Source: CAZBGR01 sp964491535 (lineage in GTDB: Bacteria > Bacillota_I > Bacilli_A > RF39 > UBA660). Taken from it: a stretch of 40,681 nucleotides of DNA. The stretch is taken from contig CAZBGR010000005.1 in assembly GCA_964491535.1 (NCBI GenBank), positions 1-40,681 on the forward strand, in the 5' to 3' direction. Of the stretch, positions 23,085 through 32,720 are shown in pieces. A model generated the notes under the pieces. That model had not been told where the DNA came from. It did no database searches and saw only the letters and a list, made by a program, of their open reading frames with translations. How positions within the stretch are numbered: the stretch's first letter is position 1; every line of letters begins with the position of its first letter. The translations under genes were made by a program, and so were the position numbers.

Positions 23085-24263
23085 ATGATAAAAGTAATAA
23101 AAAATGGGTACCTTGTTACTATGGAAAATGAGCATATAATTAAGGGCGATGTTGTTATTGAAGATGATATAATAAAACAAGTAGTTGATAATTATAGAGG
23201 AGCTTATGATGAAATAATTGATGCTAAAGGGAATTTAGTTATGCCGGGTTTAATAAATGCTCATACTCATCTAGGAATGTATAATTTTAGAAATACTAAT
23301 GATGATTTAACTTTAATGCAATGGCTTAATGATAAAATATGGCCAATTGAAAACAAAATGACTGATGATGAAGTAGGGGAGGCTACTTATTTATCATGTT
23401 TGGAGATGATTAAAAGTGGTACTACTTGTTGCTTTGATCATTACTTTTCACCTTTTGCAGTTTTAAAAGCTCTAACTAAAAGTAAAATAAGATGTTTATA
23501 TGCTACTCTTTTAATGGATCATGATAATAAGGGTGAGGAAAGATTAGAAGAGTTTAAGCAGTTTTATAAGCAAGTTAAAAATCAAAATAGTTTAATTACT
23601 TTTGGGATAGGTCTTCATTCTTTATATACCTCCAGTTCTCATTATGTAAACAAAGTAGCCAAATATGCTAAAGAAAATAAATTGCCTATTCATCTTCATT
23701 ATTTAGAAAATAAAGAAGAATATCAAAAAGTCAATAAAGAGGCTTTAAAGCCGTTATTAACTAATAAGCTTATTTTGGCGCATGGTGTTTATTTAAAAGA
23801 GGTTGACTTTTTAAAGAATAAAGATATTAGTATTGTTCATAATCCAATTAGTAATTTAGCTTTGGGATGTGGGATAGCTGATATAATTAATTTTAAGAGA
23901 AATAATTTAAACGTTTGCCTAGGGACAGATGGAGTGGGTAGTGCCTATACTTTAAATATGTTTAAACACTTACCCTTTGCTTATTTGCTTCAAAAAGGGA
24001 TATATGAAGATCCAACGGTTATTAAAGCTTTTGACATTTTAAAAATGGCTACTATTAACGGTGCTAAAGGGTTAGGCATTCCTAATTTAGGGTTAATTAA
24101 GGAGGGTTATAAAGCGGATCTTATTATTGTAAAATTATTAGATGAACCGGTTAATAATCCTTTAATAGCTTTATTAACTAATAATACTAAAGTAATAACA
24201 ACGATTGTTAATGGGGAAGTTTTAATGTTAGATGGATGTTTAAATAAGAATTTATATAAATAA
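23085..24263 (+). CDS. mtaD: MtaD-type 5'-methylthioadenosine/S-adenosylhomocysteine deaminase
   Basis: This amidohydrolase-superfamily enzyme probably deaminates adenine nucleosides such as methylthioadenosine or S-adenosylhomocysteine. The 392 residues are somewhat shorter than the usual 420-430. Metal and catalytic residues are all visible: His60 and His62 (NAHTHLG), His205 and Glu208 (HLHYLE), His233 (LAHGVYL) and Asp282 (LGTDGVGS). The C-terminal strand returns to the composite beta-sandwich (GYKADLIIV). GGAG precedes the ATG. Other guanine, triazine or melamine-type deaminases share the motifs, so the substrate is by closest resemblance. It ends in a clear terminator. Confidence 0.8.
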   Translation: MIKVIKNGYLVTMENEHIIKGDVVIEDDIIKQVVDNYRGAYDEIIDAKGNLVMPGLINAHTHLGMYNFRNTNDDLTLMQWLNDKIWPIENKMTDDEVGEATYLSCLEMIKSGTTCCFDHYFSPFAVLKALTKSKIRCLYATLLMDHDNKGEERLEEFKQFYKQVKNQNSLITFGIGLHSLYTSSSHYVNKVAKYAKENKLPIHLHYLENKEEYQKVNKEALKPLLTNKLILAHGVYLKEVDFLKNKDISIVHNPISNLALGCGIADIINFKRNNLNVCLGTDGVGSAYTLNMFKHLPFAYLLQKGIYEDPTVIKAFDILKMATINGAKGLGIPNLGLIKEGYKADLIIVKLLDEPVNNPLIALLTNNTKVITTIVNGEVLMLDGCLNKNLYK

Positions 24264-24290
24264 TTTTTGTAGAAAAATTATTAATTTTTT
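24259..24290 (+). terminator. Terminator of mtaD
   Basis: AATAATTTTT and AAAAATTATT form a 10-bp A-T stem with a GTAG loop, followed by AATTTTTT. It begins at the stop codon of mtaD. Confidence 0.6.
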
Positions 24291-24292
24291 GT

Positions 24293-24321
24293 TTGACTTA
24301 AAAATATAAAAGTTATATAAT
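24293..24321 (+). promoter_or_regulatory. Promoter of the VUT/YhhQ-like gene
   Basis: TTGACT (24293-24298) and TATAAT (24316-24321) are separated by 17 bases, close to consensus. It begins directly after the mtaD terminator. Confidence 0.8.
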
Positions 24322-24347
24322 GTAGTAACATAGGAGGAGGAATAAAA

Positions 24348-24902
24348 ATGAGTTTAAAAAATAGCAAAAGATTAGAAGTAGAAGGGATAGGTTATATTCT
24401 ATTATTGGCTGTAACTTTAGTGTTAACTAACGTTTTAGTAAATTATAGTTTTGAATGTTTTGGATATTCTATTTGGGTAAGCGTTTTTATATATCCTTTA
24501 GTCTTTTTCTTCGCTAACATGATAACTAAAAAGTATGGTCCTATAAATACTTTATTTGGTATTATTGGAGCAGTAATTATGCAATTATTAATCTTTACAG
24601 GTTTTGCGTTATCGACTGATATAAATGTAGATCTTTTAATTGTTTTAGGAACCCTTATTAGTTTTATTATTATGCAGTTAGTTAATCTAGAATTATATTT
24701 AAAAATTTTAAATGGTAAAAGCTCTTTTCTTAAGTTATGGATATTATACACAGCTTTAATACTTGGTGATAGTTTGCTTTTCTCATTAATAGTAAATCAA
24801 GGATTAACTAGTGATTTTGGAATGATATTTTTAATTTCTAATGTTATAAGAGTATTAGTTGGTACCATCCTCGTTTTTCTTGATCAAAGACAATCGAAAT
24901 AA
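24348..24902 (+). CDS. VUT/YhhQ-like membrane protein (possible queuosine-precursor transporter)
   Basis: The 184-residue protein has six likely membrane segments (about 14-31, 38-59, 66-88, 92-112, 128-148 and 155-178). The segment VFIYPLVFFFANMITKKYG resembles the signature of VUT/YhhQ proteins (YPL.FL..D...E.YG), which import 7-deazaguanine precursors for queuosine. No queuosine genes or PreQ1 motif are next to it, so the substrate is uncertain. AGGAGGAGG precedes the ATG. It is a single-gene unit with its own promoter and terminator. Confidence 0.5.
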   Translation: MSLKNSKRLEVEGIGYILLLAVTLVLTNVLVNYSFECFGYSIWVSVFIYPLVFFFANMITKKYGPINTLFGIIGAVIMQLLIFTGFALSTDINVDLLIVLGTLISFIIMQLVNLELYLKILNGKSSFLKLWILYTALILGDSLLFSLIVNQGLTSDFGMIFLISNVIRVLVGTILVFLDQRQSK

Positions 24903-24927
24903 AGATTAAATAAAAATATAAAATTAT

Positions 24928-24986
24928 AAAAAGTATTTATATGGTTTGATTAATTTTATAATCTTTAGTAAATATAAATACTTTTT
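24928..24986 (+). terminator. Long-stem terminator
   Basis: AAAAAGTATTTATAT (24928-24942) and ATATAAATACTTTTT (24972-24986) are fully complementary over 15 bp around a 29-base loop and end in a T tract. It separates the VUT-like gene from the next ABC gene. Confidence 0.6.
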
Positions 24987-25082
24987 TAAATTAGCAGAAA
25001 TAACGGTTTAAATAAAGAAAAATATATTAGCGTGGCTTTTTAAGCATATATTTTAAAGGTGGTTTAATTAAAGGAGGAAATA

Positions 25083-27395
25083 ATGTTAAAAATAAAGAAA
25101 ATAAGTAAAAGTTATAGAACTGTTTCTTTTACTCAAAAAGCTTTAGATAATATTGATTTGACCTTTCGGCGAAATGAATTTGTTTCTATTTTAGGACCGA
25201 GTGGTAGTGGAAAGACAACTTTATTAAATATTATCGGAGGTTTAGATCGTTATGATAGTGGGGATTTAATTATTAATAACAAATCTACTAAAAGATTTAA
25301 AGATGCTGATTGGGATGCTTATCGTAATAATTGTATTGGTTTTGTATTTCAAAATTATAATTTAATAAATCATATTAGCGTTTTAAATAATGTTGAATTA
25401 GGGTTAACTTTAAGTGGAGTGTCAAAAGGGAAAAAAAGAAAAAAGGCCCTTGAAGTTTTAAAACAAGTAGGTTTAAAGGATCATGTATATAAGTATCCTA
25501 ATCAATTATCTGGTGGGCAAATGCAAAGAGTAGCAATTGCTCGGGCTTTAGCTAATGACCCTGATATTATTTTAGCTGATGAACCAACCGGAGCTTTAGA
25601 TTCTAAAACGAGTGATCAAATCATTGGTTTAATTAGTGAAATAGCTAAGAAAAAGTTAGTTATTATGGTTACTCATAATGCGGAAATTGCTAATAAATAT
25701 TCAAATAGAATAATTGAACTTAAAGATGGGCAAATAGTTAATGATTCAAATGAAATAAAAAAGGATACGGAAGTTAAACAATATTTAATCAAGAAAACAG
25801 CAATGTCTTTTTTTACAGCTTTAGCCTTATCATTTAATAATATTAAAACTAAAAAGGGAAGAACATTGTTAACTGCTTTAGCGTCTAGTATTGGTATTAT
25901 TGGTATTTCTTTAGTGTTATCCTTATCTAATGGTTTTGATAAGCAAATTGATCTCTTTGAAGCAGATTCTTTATCTTCTTTTCCTATTTTAATTTCTAAA
26001 TCCTACTTTGAAATTGATATGGAAGAAATGAGGGATAGAGCTCGTCAAGATAAAGAATTAAAGGTAGAAAATATAAATAAGATAATTCCCTATGAAGCTG
26101 ATAAATCTAGGATTGTTCATTTTAATAAAATAACAGCTGATTATTTAAGTTATTTAGAAAACATTAATCCTTCTTTAATTTCGGGACTAACCTATATGCG
26201 TTTGATTGGTTTAAATCTTATTGGTAGTTTTAATGAAGAAATTAAGCCCTTTAACATGGCTGATTTAAATATTAGTAGTTTGCCTAAAAAGTTAAATAAT
26301 CAACCAAAAGATTACTTGATCCAAAATTATCATTTAGTAGCTGGAGATTGGCCTAAAGAAGAAACTGATATAATTTTACATTTAGATAATAAAAATAGAA
26401 TTGATGATAAGGTATTAATTTCTTTAGGAATTGATATTAATTTAGAAGGAGTTTCTTTTGATAGGGTTCTTAATAAAGAGCTTAATTTGATAATTAATGA
26501 TGATTTTTATCTTAAACATGGCTCTTTTTATTCGATTAATACTAATTATGATGAAATGATGAAAAGTTCTCATACTATTAATTTAAGAATTGTAGGAATT
26601 ATAAGAGATAGAAGTGAATATCGAGTAATGCCAACTAATGATATGATGATGGATTTTAAAATGGGAGGTATTTTTTATCCTAATGAATTAGTAGAGCATA
26701 TAATTGATATTAATAGTGAATCTGATATAGTTAAAGCTCAAAGGAATGCTAATTATAATGTACTTAGTGGGGAAGTAATTGAAAATAAAGAACAAAAAGA
26801 AAATATTCTTATGTATTTAGGGGCTGATTATATACCATCTTTAATTCATATATATCCAGCTAATTTTGAAGCTAAGGAAAAAGTATTAACTTATTTAGAT
26901 AAATATAATGATAAATTAGCTGATGAAGATAAAATAACTTATGAGGATTTAGCTTCAAAAATTATGGAATTAACAAGCGGTATTATGAATGCCATTACTT
27001 ATGTTTTAATAGCTTTCAGTGCCATTAGTTTAATTGTATCAGCCATTATGATAGGGATAATTACTTATATTTCGGTAATTGAACGAACTAAAGAAATTGG
27101 TATTTTAAGAAGTTTAGGGGCTCGTAAAAAAGATATTAGCCGAGTATTTAATGCTGAAACTTTTATTATTGGTTTGTCATCTGGTTTATTAGGGGTTATT
27201 ATTGCTAGATTATTAATTATTCCTGCTAATATTATTCTTGAAAGATTAACTGATCTTGAAAAGGTAGCCAGGATGAATCCGCTTCACATTTTAATTATGA
27301 TTAGTGTTAGTATTTTAGTTACTTTAATAGGAGGTTTGATTCCTTCAAAAATGGCTAGTAATAGAGATCCAGTAGAAGCATTAAGGAGCGAATAG
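25083..27395 (+). CDS. Single-chain ABC ATPase-FtsX permease (MacB-like)
   Basis: The 770-residue protein joins an N-terminal ATPase (1-225) to a membrane part, as in MacB. The ATPase has Walker A GPSGSGKT (38-45), signature LSGGQ (142-146) and Walker B ILADEP (Asp166, Glu167). A membrane helix lies at about 258-280. A large extracytoplasmic region runs to about 625, and a C-terminal FtsX domain with three helices fills about 635-765 (ISVIERTKEIGILRSLGARKK). Such proteins export peptides, lipids or antibiotics without an own channel. It is unrelated in order to the separate ATPase/permease pair at 18252-21910. AAAGGAGG precedes the ATG. The substrate is not evident. Confidence 0.88.
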   Translation: MLKIKKISKSYRTVSFTQKALDNIDLTFRRNEFVSILGPSGSGKTTLLNIIGGLDRYDSGDLIINNKSTKRFKDADWDAYRNNCIGFVFQNYNLINHISVLNNVELGLTLSGVSKGKKRKKALEVLKQVGLKDHVYKYPNQLSGGQMQRVAIARALANDPDIILADEPTGALDSKTSDQIIGLISEIAKKKLVIMVTHNAEIANKYSNRIIELKDGQIVNDSNEIKKDTEVKQYLIKKTAMSFFTALALSFNNIKTKKGRTLLTALASSIGIIGISLVLSLSNGFDKQIDLFEADSLSSFPILISKSYFEIDMEEMRDRARQDKELKVENINKIIPYEADKSRIVHFNKITADYLSYLENINPSLISGLTYMRLIGLNLIGSFNEEIKPFNMADLNISSLPKKLNNQPKDYLIQNYHLVAGDWPKEETDIILHLDNKNRIDDKVLISLGIDINLEGVSFDRVLNKELNLIINDDFYLKHGSFYSINTNYDEMMKSSHTINLRIVGIIRDRSEYRVMPTNDMMMDFKMGGIFYPNELVEHIIDINSESDIVKAQRNANYNVLSGEVIENKEQKENILMYLGADYIPSLIHIYPANFEAKEKVLTYLDKYNDKLADEDKITYEDLASKIMELTSGIMNAITYVLIAFSAISLIVSAIMIGIITYISVIERTKEIGILRSLGARKKDISRVFNAETFIIGLSSGLLGVIIARLLIIPANIILERLTDLEKVARMNPLHILIMISVSILVTLIGGLIPSKMASNRDPVEALRSE

Positions 27396-27448
27396 CTTTA
27401 TAGGGTTTTAATAGTTATTCCTAATCATATAATTAAAAGGGCGATATT

Positions 27449-28732
27449 ATGATCTTTATTGAAAAAATAGTATGGTTTATAGCTACTATTTTTTTATTTG
27501 TAAGTGGCATATACTTTACTTTTAAATTAAATTTTGTTCAATTGAAATTCACTAAAATGATTAAGGCTTTAAGGGAACAAAATAGGGGTCAAGGTTTATC
27601 CCCCTTTCAATCATTAACCATAACTTTAGGGGCTAGAATAGGAGTAGGATCTTTAGCGGGTATTGCTTTAGCTATTTATTATGGGGGGATAGGAACTATT
27701 TTTTGGATTTGGGTAAGTGCTTTATTTTGTTCTGCTAATGCTTTTGCTGAATCAGTCTTAGGAGTTTTATATCGTTCTCGTCAGAAAAGGAGTTATGTTG
27801 GTGGGCCTGCTTATTATATAGAAAAAGGAATGAATAATAAACCTTTAGCTAGAATTTATGCTCTTATTCTTTTATTTGCTTATATAGCAGGCTTTCTTAC
27901 TGTTCAAATTAATACCATGGTTAAAGCGGTTACGGAAATATATCGTTTTAATAACTTAATTTTAGCAGGAGTTATTGTTTTATTTGTTTTGTATGTTATT
28001 TTTAAAGGACTAGACGGAATATCTAAAATTGCTACTAAATTAATCCCAATAATGGCTTTAGGTTATATTTTAATTGGTTGTTATATTTTGTGCTTGGAAT
28101 TTGATAAAATTCCTTTTTTAATTAAAAGTATTATAAGGGGAGCTTTTAATATAAAAGCTTCTTTAATTGGTTTTCTAACTCCTTTAATTATTGGCTTTCA
28201 AAGAGGAACATTTTCTAATGAAGCCGGTTTAGGAACGGGGGCAATTGTTTCAGCTGCTTCAGCCACTAAAAGCCCTACAAATCAAGGTTTTATTCAAGTC
28301 TTTGGGATTCATCTTGAAACATTAGTAATGGCTACGATAACGGCTTTTTTAATTATCTTATCTAATTATACTACTTATAATTTATTAGATATAAATGGGA
28401 TAGAACTAACTCAAAAGGCTTTCGCTTATCATTTAGGTAATAGTGGTTATTATATAGTTATGATTATTATCCTTTTGTTTGCCTTTTCAACAATAATTAC
28501 TGGTTACTATTATGGAGAAACTAATCTAAAGTTTTTATTTAATAAATTATCTTTAAAGGGGATAATCTTGTTTAAATTAATAGTTGGTGGACTTTTATTT
28601 TTGGGCGGTATTCTTTCGCCAAGATTTATTTGGTTTTGGGCGGATGTTTTAATAGCTATAATTGGAATTATAAATGTTTATGCTTTATTTAGTTTAAGAA
28701 AATCAGTTGTTAAGGTGGTTAAAGATATTTAA
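27449..28732 (+). CDS. AGCS family sodium/alanine symporter
   Basis: The 427-residue polytopic protein imports a small neutral amino acid, probably alanine or glycine, with Na+ (or H+). Conserved blocks include FQSLTITLGARIGVGSLAG, FAESVLGVLYR, GGPAYYIEKG and FSNEAGLGTGAI, characteristic of the AlsT/DagA family. About ten membrane segments are visible. It lies 53 bases after the ABC gene with an AAAGGGCG ribosome binding site, so cotranscription is possible but no functional link is evident. Confidence 0.9.
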   Translation: MIFIEKIVWFIATIFLFVSGIYFTFKLNFVQLKFTKMIKALREQNRGQGLSPFQSLTITLGARIGVGSLAGIALAIYYGGIGTIFWIWVSALFCSANAFAESVLGVLYRSRQKRSYVGGPAYYIEKGMNNKPLARIYALILLFAYIAGFLTVQINTMVKAVTEIYRFNNLILAGVIVLFVLYVIFKGLDGISKIATKLIPIMALGYILIGCYILCLEFDKIPFLIKSIIRGAFNIKASLIGFLTPLIIGFQRGTFSNEAGLGTGAIVSAASATKSPTNQGFIQVFGIHLETLVMATITAFLIILSNYTTYNLLDINGIELTQKAFAYHLGNSGYYIVMIIILLFAFSTIITGYYYGETNLKFLFNKLSLKGIILFKLIVGGLLFLGGILSPRFIWFWADVLIAIIGIINVYALFSLRKSVVKVVKDI

Positions 28733-28847
28733 AATTAATTTTTATGATTAAGTTAATAATTAAAATTATTAATTATTGATTAGCAATGATTAATAACTTT
28801 ATATTTTGTTCATGATATGCATAGGATAATATGAAAGGAGATTACTA

Positions 28848-31154
28848 ATGTTTGGCAGATTTACTGAAGAGGCTCAAAAGGTGTTAGTTAATGCTAAAAA
28901 GGAAATGACCAATCTAAAACATCCTTATGTAGGTAGTGAACATCTTCTTTTAGCTATTTTAAAGGAAGATAATAATGTTAGTAAGAAATTAAAGAGATTT
29001 AATATTGATTATCATCAATTTTACCAAGAATTAATTAAGATAATGGGTGTTGGTTCTAACAAGAGTCAATGGTTTTTATATACTCCTTTATTAAAAAGAG
29101 TGATTGAGAATGCTATTTTAAATAGTAAAGAAGAAAATAATGGTGAAGTTACTGTAGAACATCTTTTTTATTCATTATTGGAAGAAGGAGAAGGGGTGGC
29201 AATTAGAATTTTATTGAGTATGGAAGTAGATATTGAAAAGCTTTATAGTAATTTTGCTCACGAAATAATTAACAGAAAAGTTAAAAAGAAAAAGTTATTA
29301 GTTGAAGAGATGGCTATCGATATTACTAAAAAGGCTCAAAATAATGAATTAGATCCAGTTATTGGTCGGGATAATGAAATAAGAAGAATTTTAGAAATTC
29401 TATGTCGTCGAACTAAAAATAATCCTTTATTAATTGGTGATGCTGGAGTAGGTAAAACAGCCGTAGTTGAAGAATTGTCATCTTGGGTTAGTAAAGGAGA
29501 AGTACCTAAAAGCTTACGTCATAAAAGGATTTTATCACTTGATATGGCTACTATGGTGGCTGGGACTAAATATCGAGGAGAATTTGAAGAGCGAATGAAA
29601 AAGGTTTTAGCTGAATTAGAAGAAAATGATGATATTATCATTTTTATAGATGAAATCCATACTTTAATTGGAGCGGGTGGGGCAGAAGGAGCGATTGATG
29701 CTTCTAATATCTTTAAACCTGCTTTAGCACGCAATAAAATTAGATGTATTGGAGCGACTACTACTAATGAATATAAAAAGCATATGGAAAATGATGGCGC
29801 TTTAGATAGACGTTTTCAGAAGGTTTTTATTGAAGCTCCTCATCTTGAAATGGTAAAAGAAATTATGATGGGTTTAAAAGGAATTTATGAAAGTTATCAT
29901 CATGTTTCACTTAGCGAATCAATTATTGATTTAATTATTGAATTATCAGAAAAATACGTTTATGATCGTAATCAACCTGATAAAGCTATTGATATTTTAG
30001 ATGAAGTATGCGCTAAAGTATCGTTACAAGAAACTAAAGAAAGTAAAAAGCTTCATAAATTACAAAAGCAATTAATGATTATTAGAAAGAATAAAAATAA
30101 TTGTATTATTAATCAACAATTTAATGAAGCGTATCAATATAAACATGATGAAGAAAAGGTTTTAAATGAAATAAACTTATTAGAACTTAAGGTAATTGAA
30201 AAATATCATTTAAAAAAAGTAACTAAAGAAGATATTGCTTTAGTTATTAATTTACGTACTAAAATTCCAGTTTATGAAATTTTAAATGACAATAAAAAGG
30301 TCTTTAAAGGTTTAGCTAAAAAATTAAAAAGTAACATTATTGGTCAAGATGAAGCGATTGATAATCTTATTAATGTAGCTAAAAGAATAAAATTAGGTTA
30401 CCGAGATAAAAACAAATGTTATTCTTATTTATTTTGTGGACCAACGGGGGTAGGTAAAACTGAATTGGCTAAAAACTATGCTATTAATTTAGTCGGGGAA
30501 CATAATTTAATAACCTTAGATATGAGTGAATATAGCGAAATTCATACCGTCAGTAAAATTATAGGAGCACCTCCAGGGTATATTGGTTATGATGACAACA
30601 AAAATGTTTTAGAGGAAATAAGAAATAAACCTTATTCAGTGCTTATTTTAGATGAAATTGATAAAGCTCATCAAGCAGTCATTAATTTGTTTTTACAAAT
30701 TTTAGATCAGGCTAAAATAAAAGATGCTAATGGTAAATTAATTAGATTTGATAATATTTTAATTATTATGACTACTAACCTTGGTTTTAGTCGTAATGTA
30801 GTAGGCTTTAATAGCAATCACAATGATAAGGTTTTATCTAAATTAAAGCAAATGTTAGGCGTAGAATTTATTAACCGTATTTATAATATTTCTATTTTTA
30901 ATAGATTAACTAAAAAGGATATAATTAAAATTATTAATAAGAAAATACTTGAAATGAAAAATAAATTTAATAAGATAGCTATTATTATTAATAATCAAGT
31001 AGTAGAAGAAATAATTGAATTATCTAATTATAAGGATTTTGGAGCTAGAAAAATAGAAAAGATAATTCAAGATAAATTAGAAACAATTGTTATTGATGCT
31101 ATGATGGAAGAAAAGCCTAAAGTTAAAATAGAAACTATTAAAGAATATGTTTAG
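28848..31154 (+). CDS. clpC: ClpC-type AAA+ unfoldase
   Basis: ClpC unfolds proteins for degradation by ClpP. The 768-residue product has the Clp N-domain (about 1-145), then AAA1 with Walker A GDAGVGKT (197-204) and Walker B FIDE. A short UVR-like middle segment follows (about 403-445), then AAA2 with Walker A GPTGVGKT (531-538). A VGF tripeptide (652-654) in the loop fits the ClpP-binding loop, so a partner ClpP is expected elsewhere. ATG follows AAAGGAG. No CIRCE or CtsR-type repeat is visible upstream, and ctsR, mcsA and mcsB are absent from the window. Synteny with gltX-cysS resembles Bacillus. Confidence 0.93.
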   Translation: MFGRFTEEAQKVLVNAKKEMTNLKHPYVGSEHLLLAILKEDNNVSKKLKRFNIDYHQFYQELIKIMGVGSNKSQWFLYTPLLKRVIENAILNSKEENNGEVTVEHLFYSLLEEGEGVAIRILLSMEVDIEKLYSNFAHEIINRKVKKKKLLVEEMAIDITKKAQNNELDPVIGRDNEIRRILEILCRRTKNNPLLIGDAGVGKTAVVEELSSWVSKGEVPKSLRHKRILSLDMATMVAGTKYRGEFEERMKKVLAELEENDDIIIFIDEIHTLIGAGGAEGAIDASNIFKPALARNKIRCIGATTTNEYKKHMENDGALDRRFQKVFIEAPHLEMVKEIMMGLKGIYESYHHVSLSESIIDLIIELSEKYVYDRNQPDKAIDILDEVCAKVSLQETKESKKLHKLQKQLMIIRKNKNNCIINQQFNEAYQYKHDEEKVLNEINLLELKVIEKYHLKKVTKEDIALVINLRTKIPVYEILNDNKKVFKGLAKKLKSNIIGQDEAIDNLINVAKRIKLGYRDKNKCYSYLFCGPTGVGKTELAKNYAINLVGEHNLITLDMSEYSEIHTVSKIIGAPPGYIGYDDNKNVLEEIRNKPYSVLILDEIDKAHQAVINLFLQILDQAKIKDANGKLIRFDNILIIMTTNLGFSRNVVGFNSNHNDKVLSKLKQMLGVEFINRIYNISIFNRLTKKDIIKIINKKILEMKNKFNKIAIIINNQVVEEIIELSNYKDFGARKIEKIIQDKLETIVIDAMMEEKPKVKIETIKEYV

Positions 31155-31174
31155 GTTTTGTTTTTTATAAAAGA

Positions 31175-31222
31175 GAATATTTAATTAATATTAGGTAATG
31201 AACTAATCAAAATATTCTTTTT
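31175..31222 (+). terminator. Possible terminator after clpC
   Basis: GAATATTT (31175-31182) and AAATATTC (31210-31217) flank a 27-base loop with a smaller stem TTAG...CTAA and are followed by TTTTT. The stem is only A-T rich, so efficiency is uncertain. Confidence 0.4.
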
Positions 31223-31264
31223 ATATTATTAAAAATATGATAAACTATAAATAGGTGATAAGGA

Positions 31265-32698
31265 ATGTTAAAGGTTAGAACTAGATTTGCACCTAGTCCG
31301 ACTGGGTTTATTCATATTGGAGGAATTAGAACAGCTTTGTTTTCCTATTTAATTGCTAAAAAGCATAAGGGGGCTTTTATTTTAAGGATTGAAGATACTG
31401 ATCAAGAGCGTTATGTAAAAGGGAGCATTGAAGTAATTTATGAAGCATTACGAGACTTAGGATTGAACTGGGATGAAGGGCCTGATATAGGGGGTCCTTA
31501 TGGGCCTTATATTCAAAGTGAAAGACAAAAAAATTATCAACTTTATGCTAAACAATTAATTGATGAACATAAAGCTTATTATTGTTTTTGTTTAGATGAA
31601 CGTTTAAAATCTTTAAAAGAAAAAGCTACTCTTTCTAAAATACCTTATAAATATGATGGACATTGTTTAAAGCTAACTAAAGAAGTTATTGAAGAAAAAA
31701 TAGCTAATCACGAACCTTATGTTATTCGTTTTAAAATGCCAGATGAGGGAATTACGGTTTTTAAGGACCAAGTTTATGGTGAGATTAAAGTTAATAATGA
31801 AGAATTAGAGGATTTAATTTTAATTAAATCTGATGGGATGCCGACTTATAATTTCGCTAATATTATTGATGATCATGAAATGGCTATTACTCATATAGTT
31901 AGAGGGAATGAATACATATCATCTACTCCTAAATATGTTTTAATTTATCAAGCTTTAAAATGGGAAGTGCCTGAGTTTATTCATTTACCAATTATAAAAA
32001 AGGAAAAAGATTCAGATAAAAAATTAAGTAAAAGGGATCATGATGCTACTATGGCCGAATTAAAAGAAAAAGGTTATTTGAATAAAGCTATTATTAATAT
32101 GTTAGCTCTTACTGGTTGGAGTTCTGGTAGTGAAAGGGAAATATTTGATTTAGAAGAATTAGAAAATCATTTTGAAATTAAAGGGATTGGGAAGGGGAAT
32201 GCTATTTTTGATATTGATAAATTAAATTGGTTGAATAACCATTATCTAAAATTGTTAACGATTGATGAATTATATCTCTTTCTTTATCCTTATTTAAATG
32301 AGGCTTATGATTTAAGTGATAAAGATGAAAATTGGTTAAAGGAATTAATAATTACTTATCAAAATCAATTATCTTATGGTAAAGAAATCATCTCTAAAAC
32401 AGCCCTTTTTTTTAAAGATAAAATTAAAATTGATGAAGAAGAGGCTTTGATTTTAAAGGATAAAGAAGTTAATAATATGTTATTTTTATTTAAAGAAGAA
32501 TTAGCGAAGCTTAATGAATGGACGATAGCTAATATTGTTTTAGCTATAGAAAAAACAAAAGAGAAAGTTAAGCTTACGGGGAAGATGTTATTTATGCCGA
32601 TTAGAATTAAAGTAACAGGTCAATCTCGAGGACCTGAATTACCTAAAGCTATTTATTTACTAGGTCAAGAGGTGGTTTTAAAAAGATTGGCAGAATAA
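31265..32698 (+). CDS. gltX: Glutamyl-tRNA synthetase
   Basis: This class I enzyme charges tRNA-Glu. The 477 residues match the family. The HIGH motif is PSPTGFIHIGG (10-20) and the KMSKS-equivalent is KLSKR (253-257). YYCFCL (Cys107, Cys109) with GHC (Cys134) suggests the zinc-binding connective peptide. Many organisms with a single GluRS and no GlnRS use it also on tRNA-Gln; GatCAB is not in this window. It is followed 22 bases later by cysS. Confidence 0.95.
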   Translation: MLKVRTRFAPSPTGFIHIGGIRTALFSYLIAKKHKGAFILRIEDTDQERYVKGSIEVIYEALRDLGLNWDEGPDIGGPYGPYIQSERQKNYQLYAKQLIDEHKAYYCFCLDERLKSLKEKATLSKIPYKYDGHCLKLTKEVIEEKIANHEPYVIRFKMPDEGITVFKDQVYGEIKVNNEELEDLILIKSDGMPTYNFANIIDDHEMAITHIVRGNEYISSTPKYVLIYQALKWEVPEFIHLPIIKKEKDSDKKLSKRDHDATMAELKEKGYLNKAIINMLALTGWSSGSEREIFDLEELENHFEIKGIGKGNAIFDIDKLNWLNNHYLKLLTIDELYLFLYPYLNEAYDLSDKDENWLKELIITYQNQLSYGKEIISKTALFFKDKIKIDEEEALILKDKEVNNMLFLFKEELAKLNEWTIANIVLAIEKTKEKVKLTGKMLFMPIRIKVTGQSRGPELPKAIYLLGQEVVLKRLAE

Positions 32699-32720
32699 TA
32701 TATTTAAGTTAGGAGGTAAA

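Noticed and set aside
28733..28847. CIRCE or CtsR operator before clpC
   Set aside because: Neither TTAGCACTC-N9-GAGTGCTAA nor tandem GGTCAAA heptads are present; only AT-rich palindromes such as TTAATAATTAAAATTATTAA occur.
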